Of a stretch of 64,000 nucleotides of DNA, positions 1 to 8,013 are shown piece after piece. The notes below the pieces were generated by a model. That model ran no database searches and was not told the origin of the DNA. It was given only the letters and a program-made list of their open reading frames with translations. The first letter of the stretch is position 1; each line of letters opens with the position of its first letter. Where the stretch lies: the NCBI RefSeq assembly GCF_030063205.1, contig NZ_JASISQ010000002.1:248001-312000 (forward strand), in the 5' to 3' direction. This DNA comes from Arthrobacter antibioticus (GTDB taxonomy: Bacteria > Actinomycetota > Actinomycetes > Actinomycetales > Micrococcaceae). A program made the position numbers and the translations under genes.

Positions 1-191
1 GAGGGGCAAATGGCACCACAACGCTCTCCATTTTGGTTGTCAATCAAATCCGGATTGGTTTTAATTCGGCGGCCGCCCTGTCAACAATTACGTTCTTGAT
101 TATTTTTATTGTGGCGTTCATTTTTGTTCGGTTCCTCGGTGCAAACGCAGTTGAATCAGCCAGTGGCGGAGCTAAGGAGAAGCTGAAATGA
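1..191 (+). CDS. Sugar ABC transporter permease (MalF-like), C-terminal part
   Basis: Only the last 62 codons are in the window; the gene starts upstream. The frame read from base 3 gives a final hydrophobic helix (around LSTITFLIIFIVAFIFVRFL) and a short charged cytoplasmic tail ending EKLK. The stop codon overlaps the start of the next permease by 4 bases (ATGA at 188-191). A final helix, a short tail and a coupled second permease are what is expected of the first of two membrane subunits in a carbohydrate-uptake ABC importer. Substrate cannot be read from this piece. Confidence 0.8.
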   Translation, partial: GANGTTTLSILVVNQIRIGFNSAAALSTITFLIIFIVAFIFVRFLGANAVESASGGAKEKLK

Positions 192-1078
192 GCACGGTTA
201 TGCAAACTCAAAGCGAACATACCGCCGCGGCCAAGACTGTTGCCCGGAGACGCGCACGATGGGCTAGCTCACGAACATACATCAGTGCCGTAGTTATAGT
301 GATCTGGTGCCTGCTACCGTTTTATTGGATGGTAGTCACCGCTTTTCGCGAAGTTGGGTACACCTTCGATCCAACACCGTTCTTTACCCATGTCACGTGG
401 GACAACTTTGCCACGGCCTTTTCTGCCGAGATGGGCAACCACTTGGATAGGGCGCTGCTAAACTCCCTCTTCATCTCAAGTGTCACCACTGCGGTTGCTT
501 TGCTTTTTGGGGTGTTTGCGGCTTATGCCTTGGCCAGGCTGAAATTTCGCGGGAAGTTTCTTGTATTGGGAGTTGTGCTCGGGGCTTCTATGTTCCCGGG
601 CGTGGCAATCGTGACACCTTTGTTCCAGCTGTTTACAAATATCAACTGGATGGGCACATATCAAGCGTTGATCATCCCGAACATTTCTTTTGTCCTCCCA
701 CTAACCGTCTATACACTGACATCTTTCTTCCGTGAGATGCCGTGGGAGTTGGAAGAAGCCGCCCGCATTGATGGCTGTTCAGCCGGGCAGGCCTTCCGCA
801 AGGTCATTATGCCGCTGGCGGCTCCGGCAGTATTTACCACTGCTATCCTGGCGTTCATCGCAGCCTGGAACGAGTACCTGATTGCCAGTATTCTCTCCAG
901 CGACGCCACCCAGACCGTGACAGTAGCTATCGCCAGTTTTGCTGGTTCCCAGCCTCACCAGGAACCTTATACGGCCGTGATGGCCGCAGGAACTGTTGTG
1001 ACCATTCCGCTGGTGATTTTGGTGTTGATCTTCCAGCGCAAGATCGTCGCGGGGCTCACAGCAGGGGCGGTGAAATAA
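188..1078 (+). CDS. Carbohydrate ABC transporter permease (MalG-like)
   Basis: 296-residue inner subunit of a sugar importer, of normal family length. It has six hydrophobic helices after a charged N-terminus. The EAA loop that contacts the ATPase reads EEAARIDGCSAGQAFRKVIMPL around residues 185-206 (split here only for description). The start overlaps the previous permease stop by 4 bases, and AAGGAG lies just upstream at 174-179. No ATP-binding gene follows, so the pair probably uses a shared MsiK-type ATPase encoded elsewhere, as is usual in actinobacteria. The downstream LacI-type regulator probably controls this operon. Substrate is unknown; alpha-glucosides are one guess. Confidence 0.92.
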   Translation: MSTVMQTQSEHTAAAKTVARRRARWASSRTYISAVVIVIWCLLPFYWMVVTAFREVGYTFDPTPFFTHVTWDNFATAFSAEMGNHLDRALLNSLFISSVTTAVALLFGVFAAYALARLKFRGKFLVLGVVLGASMFPGVAIVTPLFQLFTNINWMGTYQALIIPNISFVLPLTVYTLTSFFREMPWELEEAARIDGCSAGQAFRKVIMPLAAPAVFTTAILAFIAAWNEYLIASILSSDATQTVTVAIASFAGSQPHQEPYTAVMAAGTVVTIPLVILVLIFQRKIVAGLTAGAVK

Positions 1079-1081
1079 AGA

Positions 1082-1339
1082 ATGCGAAAACAAACGGAAA
1101 AAACCAATAGTTTGCACATTCCCACAACCAAGCAAAAAAGTGCTGAAGACTTTGACATCATCATCGGTTTCCTGGGTTTTTGGGCAGTAGTACTCTTCGC
1201 AGTGACGGTATGGCTGGAACTCACCGGAGAACCAGCATTGATTTGGGCGATAGGGTTATTGCTTGTTTGCTTGGGTCTTTGGGGCATGATCCGGCTTCGT
1301 AAGAAACTGCCCCAGAGGCGGAGTAGACGCCCTCAGTAG
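1082..1339 (+). CDS. Small two-helix membrane protein of unknown function
   Basis: 85 residues beginning 3 bases after the permease stop, so almost certainly co-transcribed with it. The N-terminus is polar, followed by two hydrophobic stretches (about residues 24-45 and 52-72) and a very basic tail rich in arginine. I do not recognise the family. Its place at the end of a sugar ABC operon suggests an accessory membrane component, but nothing in the sequence proves that. Initiation may be by translational coupling, because no strong ribosome site is visible. Confidence 0.6.
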   Translation: MRKQTEKTNSLHIPTTKQKSAEDFDIIIGFLGFWAVVLFAVTVWLELTGEPALIWAIGLLLVCLGLWGMIRLRKKLPQRRSRRPQ

Positions 1340-1398
1340 CTCCAGATGTCAGACTCTGTTCTCATAGCCTGCACTGCCGTTCCCGGTTTGGGCGAGCC

Positions 1399-1432
1399 GC
1401 CAAGGTGATTGCCAAGCCAGTGCCACCTTGGC
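1399..1432. terminator. Hairpin between permease operon and LacI regulator
   Basis: GCCAAGGTG (1399-1407) pairs with CACCTTGGC (1424-1432), a 9-bp stem with a 16-base loop. There is no T run, so it would be a weak or factor-dependent terminator, or an mRNA 3' end stabiliser. Confidence 0.35.
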
Positions 1433-1465
1433 AATGACTGAGGAAATAGAGAGGAAGACACAGGC

Positions 1466-2482
1466 ATGAGAGTCAGTATCGACGACGTTGCCGAGCGTGC
1501 GGAGGTTTCAACCGCAACAGTCTCACGCGCCCTCCGTGGTCTGCCTAAAGTCCATCCGACCACACGGGCACGAGTGTTGGCCGTGGCCAAAGAGATGGGT
1601 TATGTAGCATCTCCGTCAGCCACCAGATTGGCCACAGGTCAGATGAAAACGGTGGGAGTCCTGGTCCCGTTCATTGACCGCTGGTACTTTGCACGTGCGC
1701 TGGAAGGGATTGATCAAGAACTGCGCGAGCACGGCTTCAACTTGATGCTGTTTAGTTTGGGCGGCTACATGCATGGCCAGCAGCGCAGGTTTACTGAACA
1801 AATGGTGCGCAAGCAGATCGATGCGTTGGTAGTCCTTTGCTTGGGGTTATCCGCCACGGAGCTTGGGGAGCTGCAACGAACCCACGTTCCGACAGTGTCT
1901 GTTGGTGGTCCAGTGGAGGGCTGTCAAGGGATACATATTGATGATGCGGCGGCGGCCGCTGCCGCTACCCAACACCTCATCGATTTAGGTCATCGCAAGA
2001 TCGGGCACCTGCGTGGCGGTATCAATGATGAAAAGAACTTCGTAGTTCCTACTCTACGGTCGGCGGCCTTCGAAGCCACCATGCTCAGGGCGGGACTTGA
2101 GCTGCGCCCGGAATGGAATGTCGTTGGCGACTACACGGTTGGTGAGGGTGTGGCAGCGGCCGCCCGACTCTTTGATTTGCCCGGGGAAGCGCCAACTGCT
2201 ATCTTCTGTGGCTCCGACGAGATGGCCTTGGGTTTGATGTTTGAGGCGCAACGGCGGGGTATCAGAATTCCGGAGGATCTGTCCGTGGTGGGCATTGATG
2301 ACCACGATTTTGCTGGGCCGGCGGGCCTGTCAACCATCGGACAAAAACCAGCTGACCATGGGAGGCTGGCTGCAAAGATGTTACTGGCGGAAGTAAGTGG
2401 AAAAATTGACTCCATACGCGCAGAATTCATGCCGTTTAGCCTCATCAAGCGCGGATCGACGGCTCCATGGCAGGAGCCCTGA
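1466..2482 (+). CDS. LacI-family transcriptional regulator
   Basis: 338 residues, normal LacI/GalR length. The N-terminal helix-turn-helix is textbook (VSIDDVAERAEVSTATVSRAL, residues 3-23, followed by the hinge helix near residue 50). The remainder is a periplasmic-binding-protein-like effector domain containing the usual GHRKIGHLRG and PTAIFCGSDEMALG segments. GAGAGGAAG lies upstream of the ATG. It sits on the same strand directly after the sugar permease genes and is the obvious candidate repressor of that operon, with an imported sugar or its derivative as inducer. The effector cannot be named. Confidence 0.93.
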   Translation: MRVSIDDVAERAEVSTATVSRALRGLPKVHPTTRARVLAVAKEMGYVASPSATRLATGQMKTVGVLVPFIDRWYFARALEGIDQELREHGFNLMLFSLGGYMHGQQRRFTEQMVRKQIDALVVLCLGLSATELGELQRTHVPTVSVGGPVEGCQGIHIDDAAAAAAATQHLIDLGHRKIGHLRGGINDEKNFVVPTLRSAAFEATMLRAGLELRPEWNVVGDYTVGEGVAAAARLFDLPGEAPTAIFCGSDEMALGLMFEAQRRGIRIPEDLSVVGIDDHDFAGPAGLSTIGQKPADHGRLAAKMLLAEVSGKIDSIRAEFMPFSLIKRGSTAPWQEP

Positions 2483-2497
2483 TAGCGGCAGGGGCTC
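2474..2497. terminator. Hairpin between convergent genes
   Basis: GAGCCCTG (2474-2481) pairs imperfectly with CAGGGGCTC (2489-2497). It overlaps the LacI gene stop and lies before the convergent gene ending at 2511. Only an AAAA follows on the plus strand (TTTT on the minus side), so any terminator activity is weak. Confidence 0.3.
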
Positions 2498-2510
2498 AAA
2501 ACACGCAGCG

Positions 2511-3350
2511 CTAGTTGGCCCGTGCAAGCTGCCGTATGGGCATCCAGCGGTTCGCGAGCCTGCGGTATGCTGCGGCTGCACCAGTGAAATCGCCGTCGGC
2601 CAGGCAGGCCAAGCCCATGTGTACGTCGGCCGGTGAATCGTCAGGGTGCACACGGTTAGCCACCGGACCATAGTCCAACTCCACGGCGCCGCTGGAAAAA
2701 CCGCTCAGCCAGCTGCCCAAGTTCTCAAGCTCGGTGTACAGGTCAAGATCCGGAGCCATTTGGGCGAGCATCTCCAGAGTGCGCTCAACGCGGCCCACGG
2801 CGGTAGCCAACGGAACCTGGATGCGCACCGTGAGGATCCGCCCGTTCAGTTCCACAACTTCCATGCGGTCATTGGCATATACCAGGATGAACCAACTGAA
2901 CGGGATACCCCAGGTCGATGAGCGTGTCTGCAAGGGCATCTGCAACGGCGACGAACTTGACGCCCGGGCAAGCTCAAGCGCCCATTGTTCCTCGGAGAGA
3001 ACCAAGGCAGCCAGCTGGGCCATATTTCCGGAGAATAATTCGCTTGAGCCCAAAACCGATCGGGCCAGGAGCTGGTTGGGCGCGTAAAGAAGCGGTGTGC
3101 CTTCGCCCATAGTTAGGACACGGACCCGATCTTCTGAAATTCGCGGAAGCGGGTTGGGGTGCGCCCGGCTTACTCTAGCCAGCGAATCCGTCAGCTCATT
3201 AGTGTCGGTGCTGATGGCATGTGCCTCGGAGTGCATCAGCCCCTCCAATGACGCAAACTCCGCTGCACCATAGGCTTCGCGTGGCAAGTAGACGCGCAGG
3301 TTGGAGATGAAGGGGAGTTGTGTGCCGCCCAGGTACAGCCCACCCGTCAT
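2511..3350 (-). CDS. Conserved protein of unknown function (279 aa)
   Basis: I do not recognise a named domain. The protein is soluble, with no signal peptide or membrane helix, and has mixed alpha/beta character. A run of small residues and a DFTGAAAAYRRLANR stretch near the C-terminus resembles one TPR-like helix pair. It lies 3 bases downstream of xthA on the same strand, so the two are probably one transcript. That coupling does not by itself imply a role in DNA repair. Coding potential is good: one long frame, no internal breaks. Confidence 0.7.
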   Translation of the reverse strand: MTGGLYLGGTQLPFISNLRVYLPREAYGAAEFASLEGLMHSEAHAISTDTNELTDSLARVSRAHPNPLPRISEDRVRVLTMGEGTPLLYAPNQLLARSVLGSSELFSGNMAQLAALVLSEEQWALELARASSSSPLQMPLQTRSSTWGIPFSWFILVYANDRMEVVELNGRILTVRIQVPLATAVGRVERTLEMLAQMAPDLDLYTELENLGSWLSGFSSGAVELDYGPVANRVHPDDSPADVHMGLACLADGDFTGAAAAYRRLANRWMPIRQLARAN

Positions 3351-3353
3351 GGG

Positions 3354-4157
3354 CTAGCCCAATTCCACAATGACAGGTGCGTGGTCGGAAGCGCCCTTGC
3401 CCTTGCGTTCCTCGCGGTCAATTTCAGCGGCGGTGACGCGCGCGGCAAATGCTGGTGAGCCCAGAACGAAGTCAATGCGCATACCTTCGCGTTTTGGGAA
3501 GCGAAGTTGGGTGTAGTCCCAGTAGGTGTAAACGCCCGGCCCAGGGTTTAGCGGCCGGACAACGTCGGTAAAGCCCGCCGTTTCGAAGGCAGTGAACGCA
3601 GCTCGTTCGGGTTCACTAACGTGGGTGAGGCCTTGGTTACGGAAGAAATCGATGTCCCAGACGTCGTCGTCCTGGGGTGCAATGTTCCAGTCACCTGTGA
3701 GCGCGATCTGGGCATTGGGGTCCTGAGCAAGCCAGCCCGCAGCCTGATTTTTTAGCTCGTCAAGCCACCCCAGCTTGTAAGGCATGTGTTCATCATCGAG
3801 TGCACGGCCGTTGGGCACATAGAGGCTCCAAATCCGAACTCCGTTGCAGGTAGCGCCAATGGCCCGTGCCTCCTGCACGGGATCCTTGCCACCCTTCCCA
3901 AAAGTGGGTTGATTGGAAAAGGTGCGTTCAACGTCCTCCAGGCCAACACGGGAAGCAATAGCTACCCCGTTCCATTGGCTAAAACCAAAATGCGCTACTT
4001 CATAGCCATTGCTTTCAAATAGTTCCCATGGGAAGTTCTCGTCTTTGCATTTAGTCTCCTGAATGGTGAGCACGTCGGCATTGGTTCGGCGCAACCAATC
4101 CTCCACACGGTCGGCACGGGCACGCAGGGAGTTCACATTCCAAGTAGCAATCTTCAC
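3354..4157 (-). CDS. xthA: Exodeoxyribonuclease III (AP endonuclease)
   Basis: Cleaves DNA 5' to abasic sites and removes 3' blocking groups in base excision repair. The 267-residue length is normal for the ExoIII/APE family. Family landmarks are MKIATWNVNSLRAR at the N-terminus, the metal-binding Glu in IQETK (about residue 34), LTGDWNIAP (catalytic Asp/Asn), RIDFVLGSP and the closing SDHAPVIVE with the catalytic Asp-His pair. The unknown gene at 2511-3350 follows 3 bases later. The start codon faces a 543-base non-coding gap shared with the divergent proV. Confidence 0.96.
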   Translation of the reverse strand: MKIATWNVNSLRARADRVEDWLRRTNADVLTIQETKCKDENFPWELFESNGYEVAHFGFSQWNGVAIASRVGLEDVERTFSNQPTFGKGGKDPVQEARAIGATCNGVRIWSLYVPNGRALDDEHMPYKLGWLDELKNQAAGWLAQDPNAQIALTGDWNIAPQDDDVWDIDFFRNQGLTHVSEPERAAFTAFETAGFTDVVRPLNPGPGVYTYWDYTQLRFPKREGMRIDFVLGSPAFAARVTAAEIDREERKGKGASDHAPVIVELG

Positions 4158-4700
4158 GTCTTCAAGCTATCAAGTTAACGTGGACAAAGCGTGCGGCAAT
4201 CGCCTACGGCATGCGGGAACTGTGGGCAGGGACACGCTAAAAGCAGTCGTGAACAGTGCCAACTGTTGCTGTTAGTTACGAAAGCGTAACTCTTGCACAG
4301 CCGCATCAGCGCGCCAAAAATTCTATATTGTAGCCCCTCGCCGTCACCATTAATCGCGCATTTCCGCTCTTAGCGAAATCGCCTTTGTTATCGTTTAAGG
4401 TGAACCAGTAGACCGACAAGCCTGCAGGCAACTGCCGCTGCTTTGCGCCAGATGAGGCATCATCTTCGCAAGGTATTGGGGCAGCCTGACATGAGTCGCT
4501 GAACTGGCGGTAGGGATAGCCTCCCGATTTCAGTCCTTATTTACAGGGCGAGACCGTCTTTCCTCACAGCCCCGATCGGGGTGAGTGGGGAATCGAAGAG
4601 TTTGACGAACGTCAGCGCCTGCAGCACGAGATCACTAATCGCAGTGTTCAGCTGCCCATCATAAAGGTGGGTTTCGAACCGCTGTGTAGACGGGTACTAC
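4158..4700. other. Long non-coding gap with several inverted repeats upstream of proV
   Basis: No credible gene was found in these 543 bases. Small dyads visible are GCCTGCAGGC near 4430, GGGA/TCCC around 4513-4525, CTCAC/GTGAG enclosing CCCCGATCGGGG near 4564-4585, and TGACGAACGTCA at 4603-4614. The density of dyads could mean a structured 5' leader or regulator sites for the osmoprotectant operon. I could not match it to a riboswitch consensus I know, including ydaO/c-di-AMP and ykkC. Confidence 0.4.
4603..4614. promoter_or_regulatory. Possible operator, TGACG-AA-CGTCA dyad
   Basis: A perfect 5-bp inverted repeat with a 2-base centre, 87 bases ahead of the proV start codon. Size and symmetry suit a dimeric regulator. 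The assignment is inference only. Confidence 0.3.
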
Positions 4701-6074
4701 GTGTACGAATCCAAACAGAATGACGCGCAGCAACAAAGCGTCCCTTCGACACTTGAAGGCAGTGCAGCTGCGAAAAACACTGCAGGGGAAGCGTCCGGAA
4801 ATGACGTTGCACTGAGCGTCAAGAATGTTTACAAGGTCTTCGGCAAGCGACCAGCCGAAGTTGTCAAGCGCCTTAAAGCTGGCAAGAAGCGCGATGAACT
4901 GACAGGGCTAGGCACAGCCGCAGTCATCGATGCATCATTCGAGGTTAAAAAGGGCGAGATCTTTGTTGTCATGGGCCTCTCGGGCTCAGGCAAGTCAACG
5001 CTGATCCGTACGCTGAATGGACTGTGGGCGCCCACTGAGGGTTCCGTGGACATCGGTGGGATAGATATTTCCAAGATTAGCGATAAAGAATTACGCCGTG
5101 TACGTCAGCAAAAGATCTCCATGGTCTTCCAGCACTTCGCGCTGATGCCGCACCGAACTGTGGTTGATAATGCCGCATATGCCTTGGAAGTACAGGGCGT
5201 AGCCAAATCAGAACGGTTCGCTCGTGCCGAGAAGATCCTGTCTTTGGTAGGGCTTGAGGGGTGGGGTGCGAAGTACCCGGGCGAGCTTTCCGGTGGCATG
5301 CAGCAGCGCGTTGGCCTCGCCCGTGCACTCTGCGCCGAGACCGATATTTTGTTGATGGATGAGGCCTTCTCGGCGCTGGACCCGCTTATTCGCCGCGAGA
5401 TGCAGGAACAGCTGGTGCTGCTCCAGTCCGAGCTGGATAAAACAATTGTTTTCATCACCCACGACCTCAACGAGGCCATGTTCTTAGGTGATCGGATCGC
5501 TGTCATGCGTGACGGTGAGATTGTCCAGATCGGCACGCCCGATGAAATTCTGACAAGCCCGGCCAACGATTACGTGGCCCAGTTTGTGCAGGATGTGGAC
5601 CGTACTCGCGTGCTAACGGCAGGGGGTGTGATGGAAGCGCCACTGGCAGTGGTAAACCTTTCCGGAGGACCCCGCAACGCGCTGCGAACCATGCGAGACC
5701 GCCAAGTCTCTGCAGCGTTCGTTGTGGACCGTCGCGGCATGTTCCATGGCGTGGTGCGCGACCGCGACGTAATGGCATTGGTGGAAAAGCGCGGAACTGA
5801 CCTCGTGTCCGCCGTGCGCAACGGCATCGATCCGGTTAGCCCCGACACAGCCTTGAACGATCTTTTTGGCCGTGCAGTTGAGAGCCCCATCCCGTTGCCC
5901 GTAGTGGACGACGCCGGACGGCTAGTAGGTGCCTTGCCGAGAGTTACGCTCCTGGCAGCGTTGGGCAACGTGCCATCCACCACCAGCGAATTTCCCGTTG
6001 TGGACGGCGGCCTTGCACCCATCCCGGAACAAATTGTCACAGCTGCACTGGCCCAGACCGAAGGAGACGCGTAG
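4701..6074 (+). CDS. proV: Glycine betaine/proline ABC transporter ATP-binding protein
   Basis: ATPase of a ProU/OpuA-type osmoprotectant importer. In 457 residues it has Walker A GLSGSGKST (about 92-100), the signature LSGGMQQR (196-203) and Walker B ILLMDEAFSALD (216-227), followed by two C-terminal CBS domains (about 310-440) of the kind that sense ionic strength in OpuA. The GTG start at 4701 has only a weak ribosome site, but an in-frame stop at 4662 leaves little alternative. The last base of the stop is the first base of proW. The N-terminal 35 residues are low complexity. Confidence 0.94.
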   Translation: MYESKQNDAQQQSVPSTLEGSAAAKNTAGEASGNDVALSVKNVYKVFGKRPAEVVKRLKAGKKRDELTGLGTAAVIDASFEVKKGEIFVVMGLSGSGKSTLIRTLNGLWAPTEGSVDIGGIDISKISDKELRRVRQQKISMVFQHFALMPHRTVVDNAAYALEVQGVAKSERFARAEKILSLVGLEGWGAKYPGELSGGMQQRVGLARALCAETDILLMDEAFSALDPLIRREMQEQLVLLQSELDKTIVFITHDLNEAMFLGDRIAVMRDGEIVQIGTPDEILTSPANDYVAQFVQDVDRTRVLTAGGVMEAPLAVVNLSGGPRNALRTMRDRQVSAAFVVDRRGMFHGVVRDRDVMALVEKRGTDLVSAVRNGIDPVSPDTALNDLFGRAVESPIPLPVVDDAGRLVGALPRVTLLAALGNVPSTTSEFPVVDGGLAPIPEQIVTAALAQTEGDA

Positions 6075-6928
6075 TGGAACCGAAGTTTAGGATCCCCCTG
6101 GGCGACTGGGTTGAAGTAGGCCTTGACTGGCTAATAGTCACCCTTGACAGCTTTTTCTCCGTGGTGCGCAGCATTTTGGTTGGCGCCTACGACGGGCTCG
6201 AGTGGGTACTCTCAGCACCGCCCTACTGGGCAGTCATTCTGATTTTCGCTGCAATCGCGTGGTGGGCCAGCGGCTGGAAGCTTGGTGTTGGGACAGTAAT
6301 TGGCTTTGCCGTCATTGTTGGGGTCAATCAGTGGCAGAACGCCATGGACTCCTTAGCGCTGGTGGTGATCGCCACTGTGGTTGCCATTGTTATCAGCATC
6401 CCTCTCGGTATCTGGGCTGCCCGCTCTAACAGGGCTTCCTCCATCATTCGACCGATTCTGGACTTCATGCAGACCATGCCGGCCATGGTCTACCTGATTC
6501 CGGCTCTGGTGATGTTCCGGGTGGGCGTTGTGCCAGGTATTGTGGCAACAATCATTTTCTCGATGGCCCCCGGGGTTCGGTTTACCGAACTGGGCATTCG
6601 AGGAGTGGACAAGGAAGTAGTTGAAGCGGGGCACGCCTTTGGTTCCAGCCCAAGCAAAATACTGCGCCAAATCCAGTTGCCTCTAGCCCGGCCCACCATC
6701 ATGGCCGGTGTCAACCAGGTCATCATGCTTTCACTTTCCATGGTGGTCATTGCCGGCATGGTCGGTGCCGGTGGTCTTGGTGGAGACGTAGTAGCCAGCT
6801 TGAGCAGGATCGATGCCGGGCTTGGCTTTGAAGCCGGAATTGCGGTTGTCATCTTGGCTATATTCCTTGACCGTGTGACATCAAGTTTTGGCACCAGTTC
6901 AGAAATTGGCCGCGGCAAGACCGCCTGA
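6074..6928 (+). CDS. proW: Glycine betaine/proline ABC transporter permease
   Basis: 284 residues with six or more membrane helices. The ATPase-coupling loop reads GHAFGSSPSKILRQIQLPLA in the expected place (about residues 194-213), and the DFMQTMPAMVYLIPAL segment is characteristic of ProW/OpuAB. It starts with GTG at 6074, overlapping the proV stop by one base, with AAGGAG at 6061-6066. Together with ProV and ProX it imports compatible solutes such as glycine betaine for osmotic adjustment. Confidence 0.95.
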   Translation: MEPKFRIPLGDWVEVGLDWLIVTLDSFFSVVRSILVGAYDGLEWVLSAPPYWAVILIFAAIAWWASGWKLGVGTVIGFAVIVGVNQWQNAMDSLALVVIATVVAIVISIPLGIWAARSNRASSIIRPILDFMQTMPAMVYLIPALVMFRVGVVPGIVATIIFSMAPGVRFTELGIRGVDKEVVEAGHAFGSSPSKILRQIQLPLARPTIMAGVNQVIMLSLSMVVIAGMVGAGGLGGDVVASLSRIDAGLGFEAGIAVVILAIFLDRVTSSFGTSSEIGRGKTA

Positions 6929-7003
6929 GGGCACAAGAAAAACTAATTTTACAAACCAATCGCGGCGGCAGGAAATAAGTGCCGCCAATGAAAGGAATGA
7001 ACC

Positions 7004-7894
7004 ATGAACAAGAAATTTATGGGATTTGCTGCCATTGCAGCAACCTTGGCGCTAGGTCTGAGCGCCTGTGGCTCCGGAAACGAAGCGGCAACTCTGGAAA
7101 ACGGTGACAAGAAGGACGTCACCATCGCCGTCTTCAACGGCTGGGATGAGGGCATTGCCGCCTCAGAACTGTGGAAGGCAATTCTTGATGAGAAGGGTTA
7201 TGACGTCAAGTTGCAAAACGCCGACGTTGCCCCGGTCTTCTCGGGCCTGTCCACCGGTGACTACGATCTGACCCTGGACACTTGGCTGCCGGTTACCCAC
7301 GCAGACCTCCTGAAGGAATACGGTGACAAGATCGCCGAGCTGGGTCAGTGGAACTCAGAGGCATCACTGACAATCGCAGTGAATGAGGACGCACCCATTG
7401 ATTCACTGGATGAGCTGGCCGCAAACGCCGACAAATTCGGCAACAAAATTGTTGGCATTGAGCCGGCAGCTGGTTTGACCAAGGCCACCACCGAGAAAGT
7501 CATCCCCGGTTATGGCCTGGAGAAGATGGAATACATCACCTCCTCCACACCGGCCATGCTCTCCGAGCTGAAGACGGCCACCACCAAGGGCGAGAACATT
7601 GTTGTCACCCTGTGGCGCCCGCACTGGGCCTATGACGCGTTCCCGATCAAGGACCTGAAGGACCCCAAGGGAACCTTGGGTGACGCTGAGGGTATCTACG
7701 GCTACTCACGTCTTGACTTCGACACGGATTACCCAAAACTTAACGGTTGGTTGAAGGACTTCAAAATGGATTCCGAGAAGCTGTACTCTTTGGAAAACGC
7801 CATGTTCAACGGCGAAAAGAAGGATGATTACACCGAGGCAGTGAAGACCTGGATGGGCGAGAACCAGGATTACGTGGACTCACTGACTGCGTAA
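7004..7894 (+). CDS. proX: Glycine betaine-binding lipoprotein
   Basis: Extracellular substrate-binding subunit of the ProVWX system. The 296-residue precursor has a lipoprotein signal ending LSAC with the lipidated Cys at position 22. The mature part is an OpuAC-type fold containing KDVTIAVFNGWDEG, the DLTLDTWLPVTHAD segment and the Trp-rich VTLWRPHWAYDAF loop; such aromatic residues form the quaternary-ammonium cage in this family. AAAGGAATGAACC precedes the ATG. It is separated from proW by 75 bases and ends just before a perfect terminator. Confidence 0.95.
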   Translation: MNKKFMGFAAIAATLALGLSACGSGNEAATLENGDKKDVTIAVFNGWDEGIAASELWKAILDEKGYDVKLQNADVAPVFSGLSTGDYDLTLDTWLPVTHADLLKEYGDKIAELGQWNSEASLTIAVNEDAPIDSLDELAANADKFGNKIVGIEPAAGLTKATTEKVIPGYGLEKMEYITSSTPAMLSELKTATTKGENIVVTLWRPHWAYDAFPIKDLKDPKGTLGDAEGIYGYSRLDFDTDYPKLNGWLKDFKMDSEKLYSLENAMFNGEKKDDYTEAVKTWMGENQDYVDSLTA

Positions 7895-7937
7895 TAGCCC
7901 TCCACCCCAACCCTCCTGCAGTTTAGGTCGGGTTTTA

Positions 7938-7979
7938 CAGAACGCTCCTTCACGGAAGTGAAGGAGCGTTCTGTTTTTT
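7938..7979 (+). terminator. Rho-independent terminator of the proVWX operon
   Basis: A perfect 16-bp stem: 7938-7953 pairs with 7958-7973 around a GGAA tetraloop, followed by six T at 7974-7979. It lies 43 bases after proX. It may also serve the convergent acyl-CoA synthetase gene. Confidence 0.95.
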
Positions 7980-7989
7980 CCTACGTAAA

Positions 7990-8002
7990 GTGAGCGAGCG
8001 TC
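7990..8002 (+). repeat. Single copy of the TGAGCGAGCG repeat family
   Basis: The 13-mer GTGAGCGAGCGTC, identical to the core of the tandem array at 63.2-63.4 kb, lies between the proX terminator and the end of the acyl-CoA synthetase gene. The bases before it (ACGTAAAG) resemble the ACGTGGAG that ends each unit of that array. Confidence 0.65.
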
Positions 8003-8013
8003 GGTTGGTGGGG

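Noticed and set aside
779-1135. Minus-strand reading frames inside the permease and other long genes
   Set aside because: They mirror strong plus-strand genes, with biased composition and no ribosome sites or motifs. The same holds for most opposite-strand frames in the window.
4158-4700. Known riboswitch (c-di-AMP, guanidine or glycine type) before proV
   Set aside because: Dyads are present, but none of the conserved core sequences I know for these classes appears.
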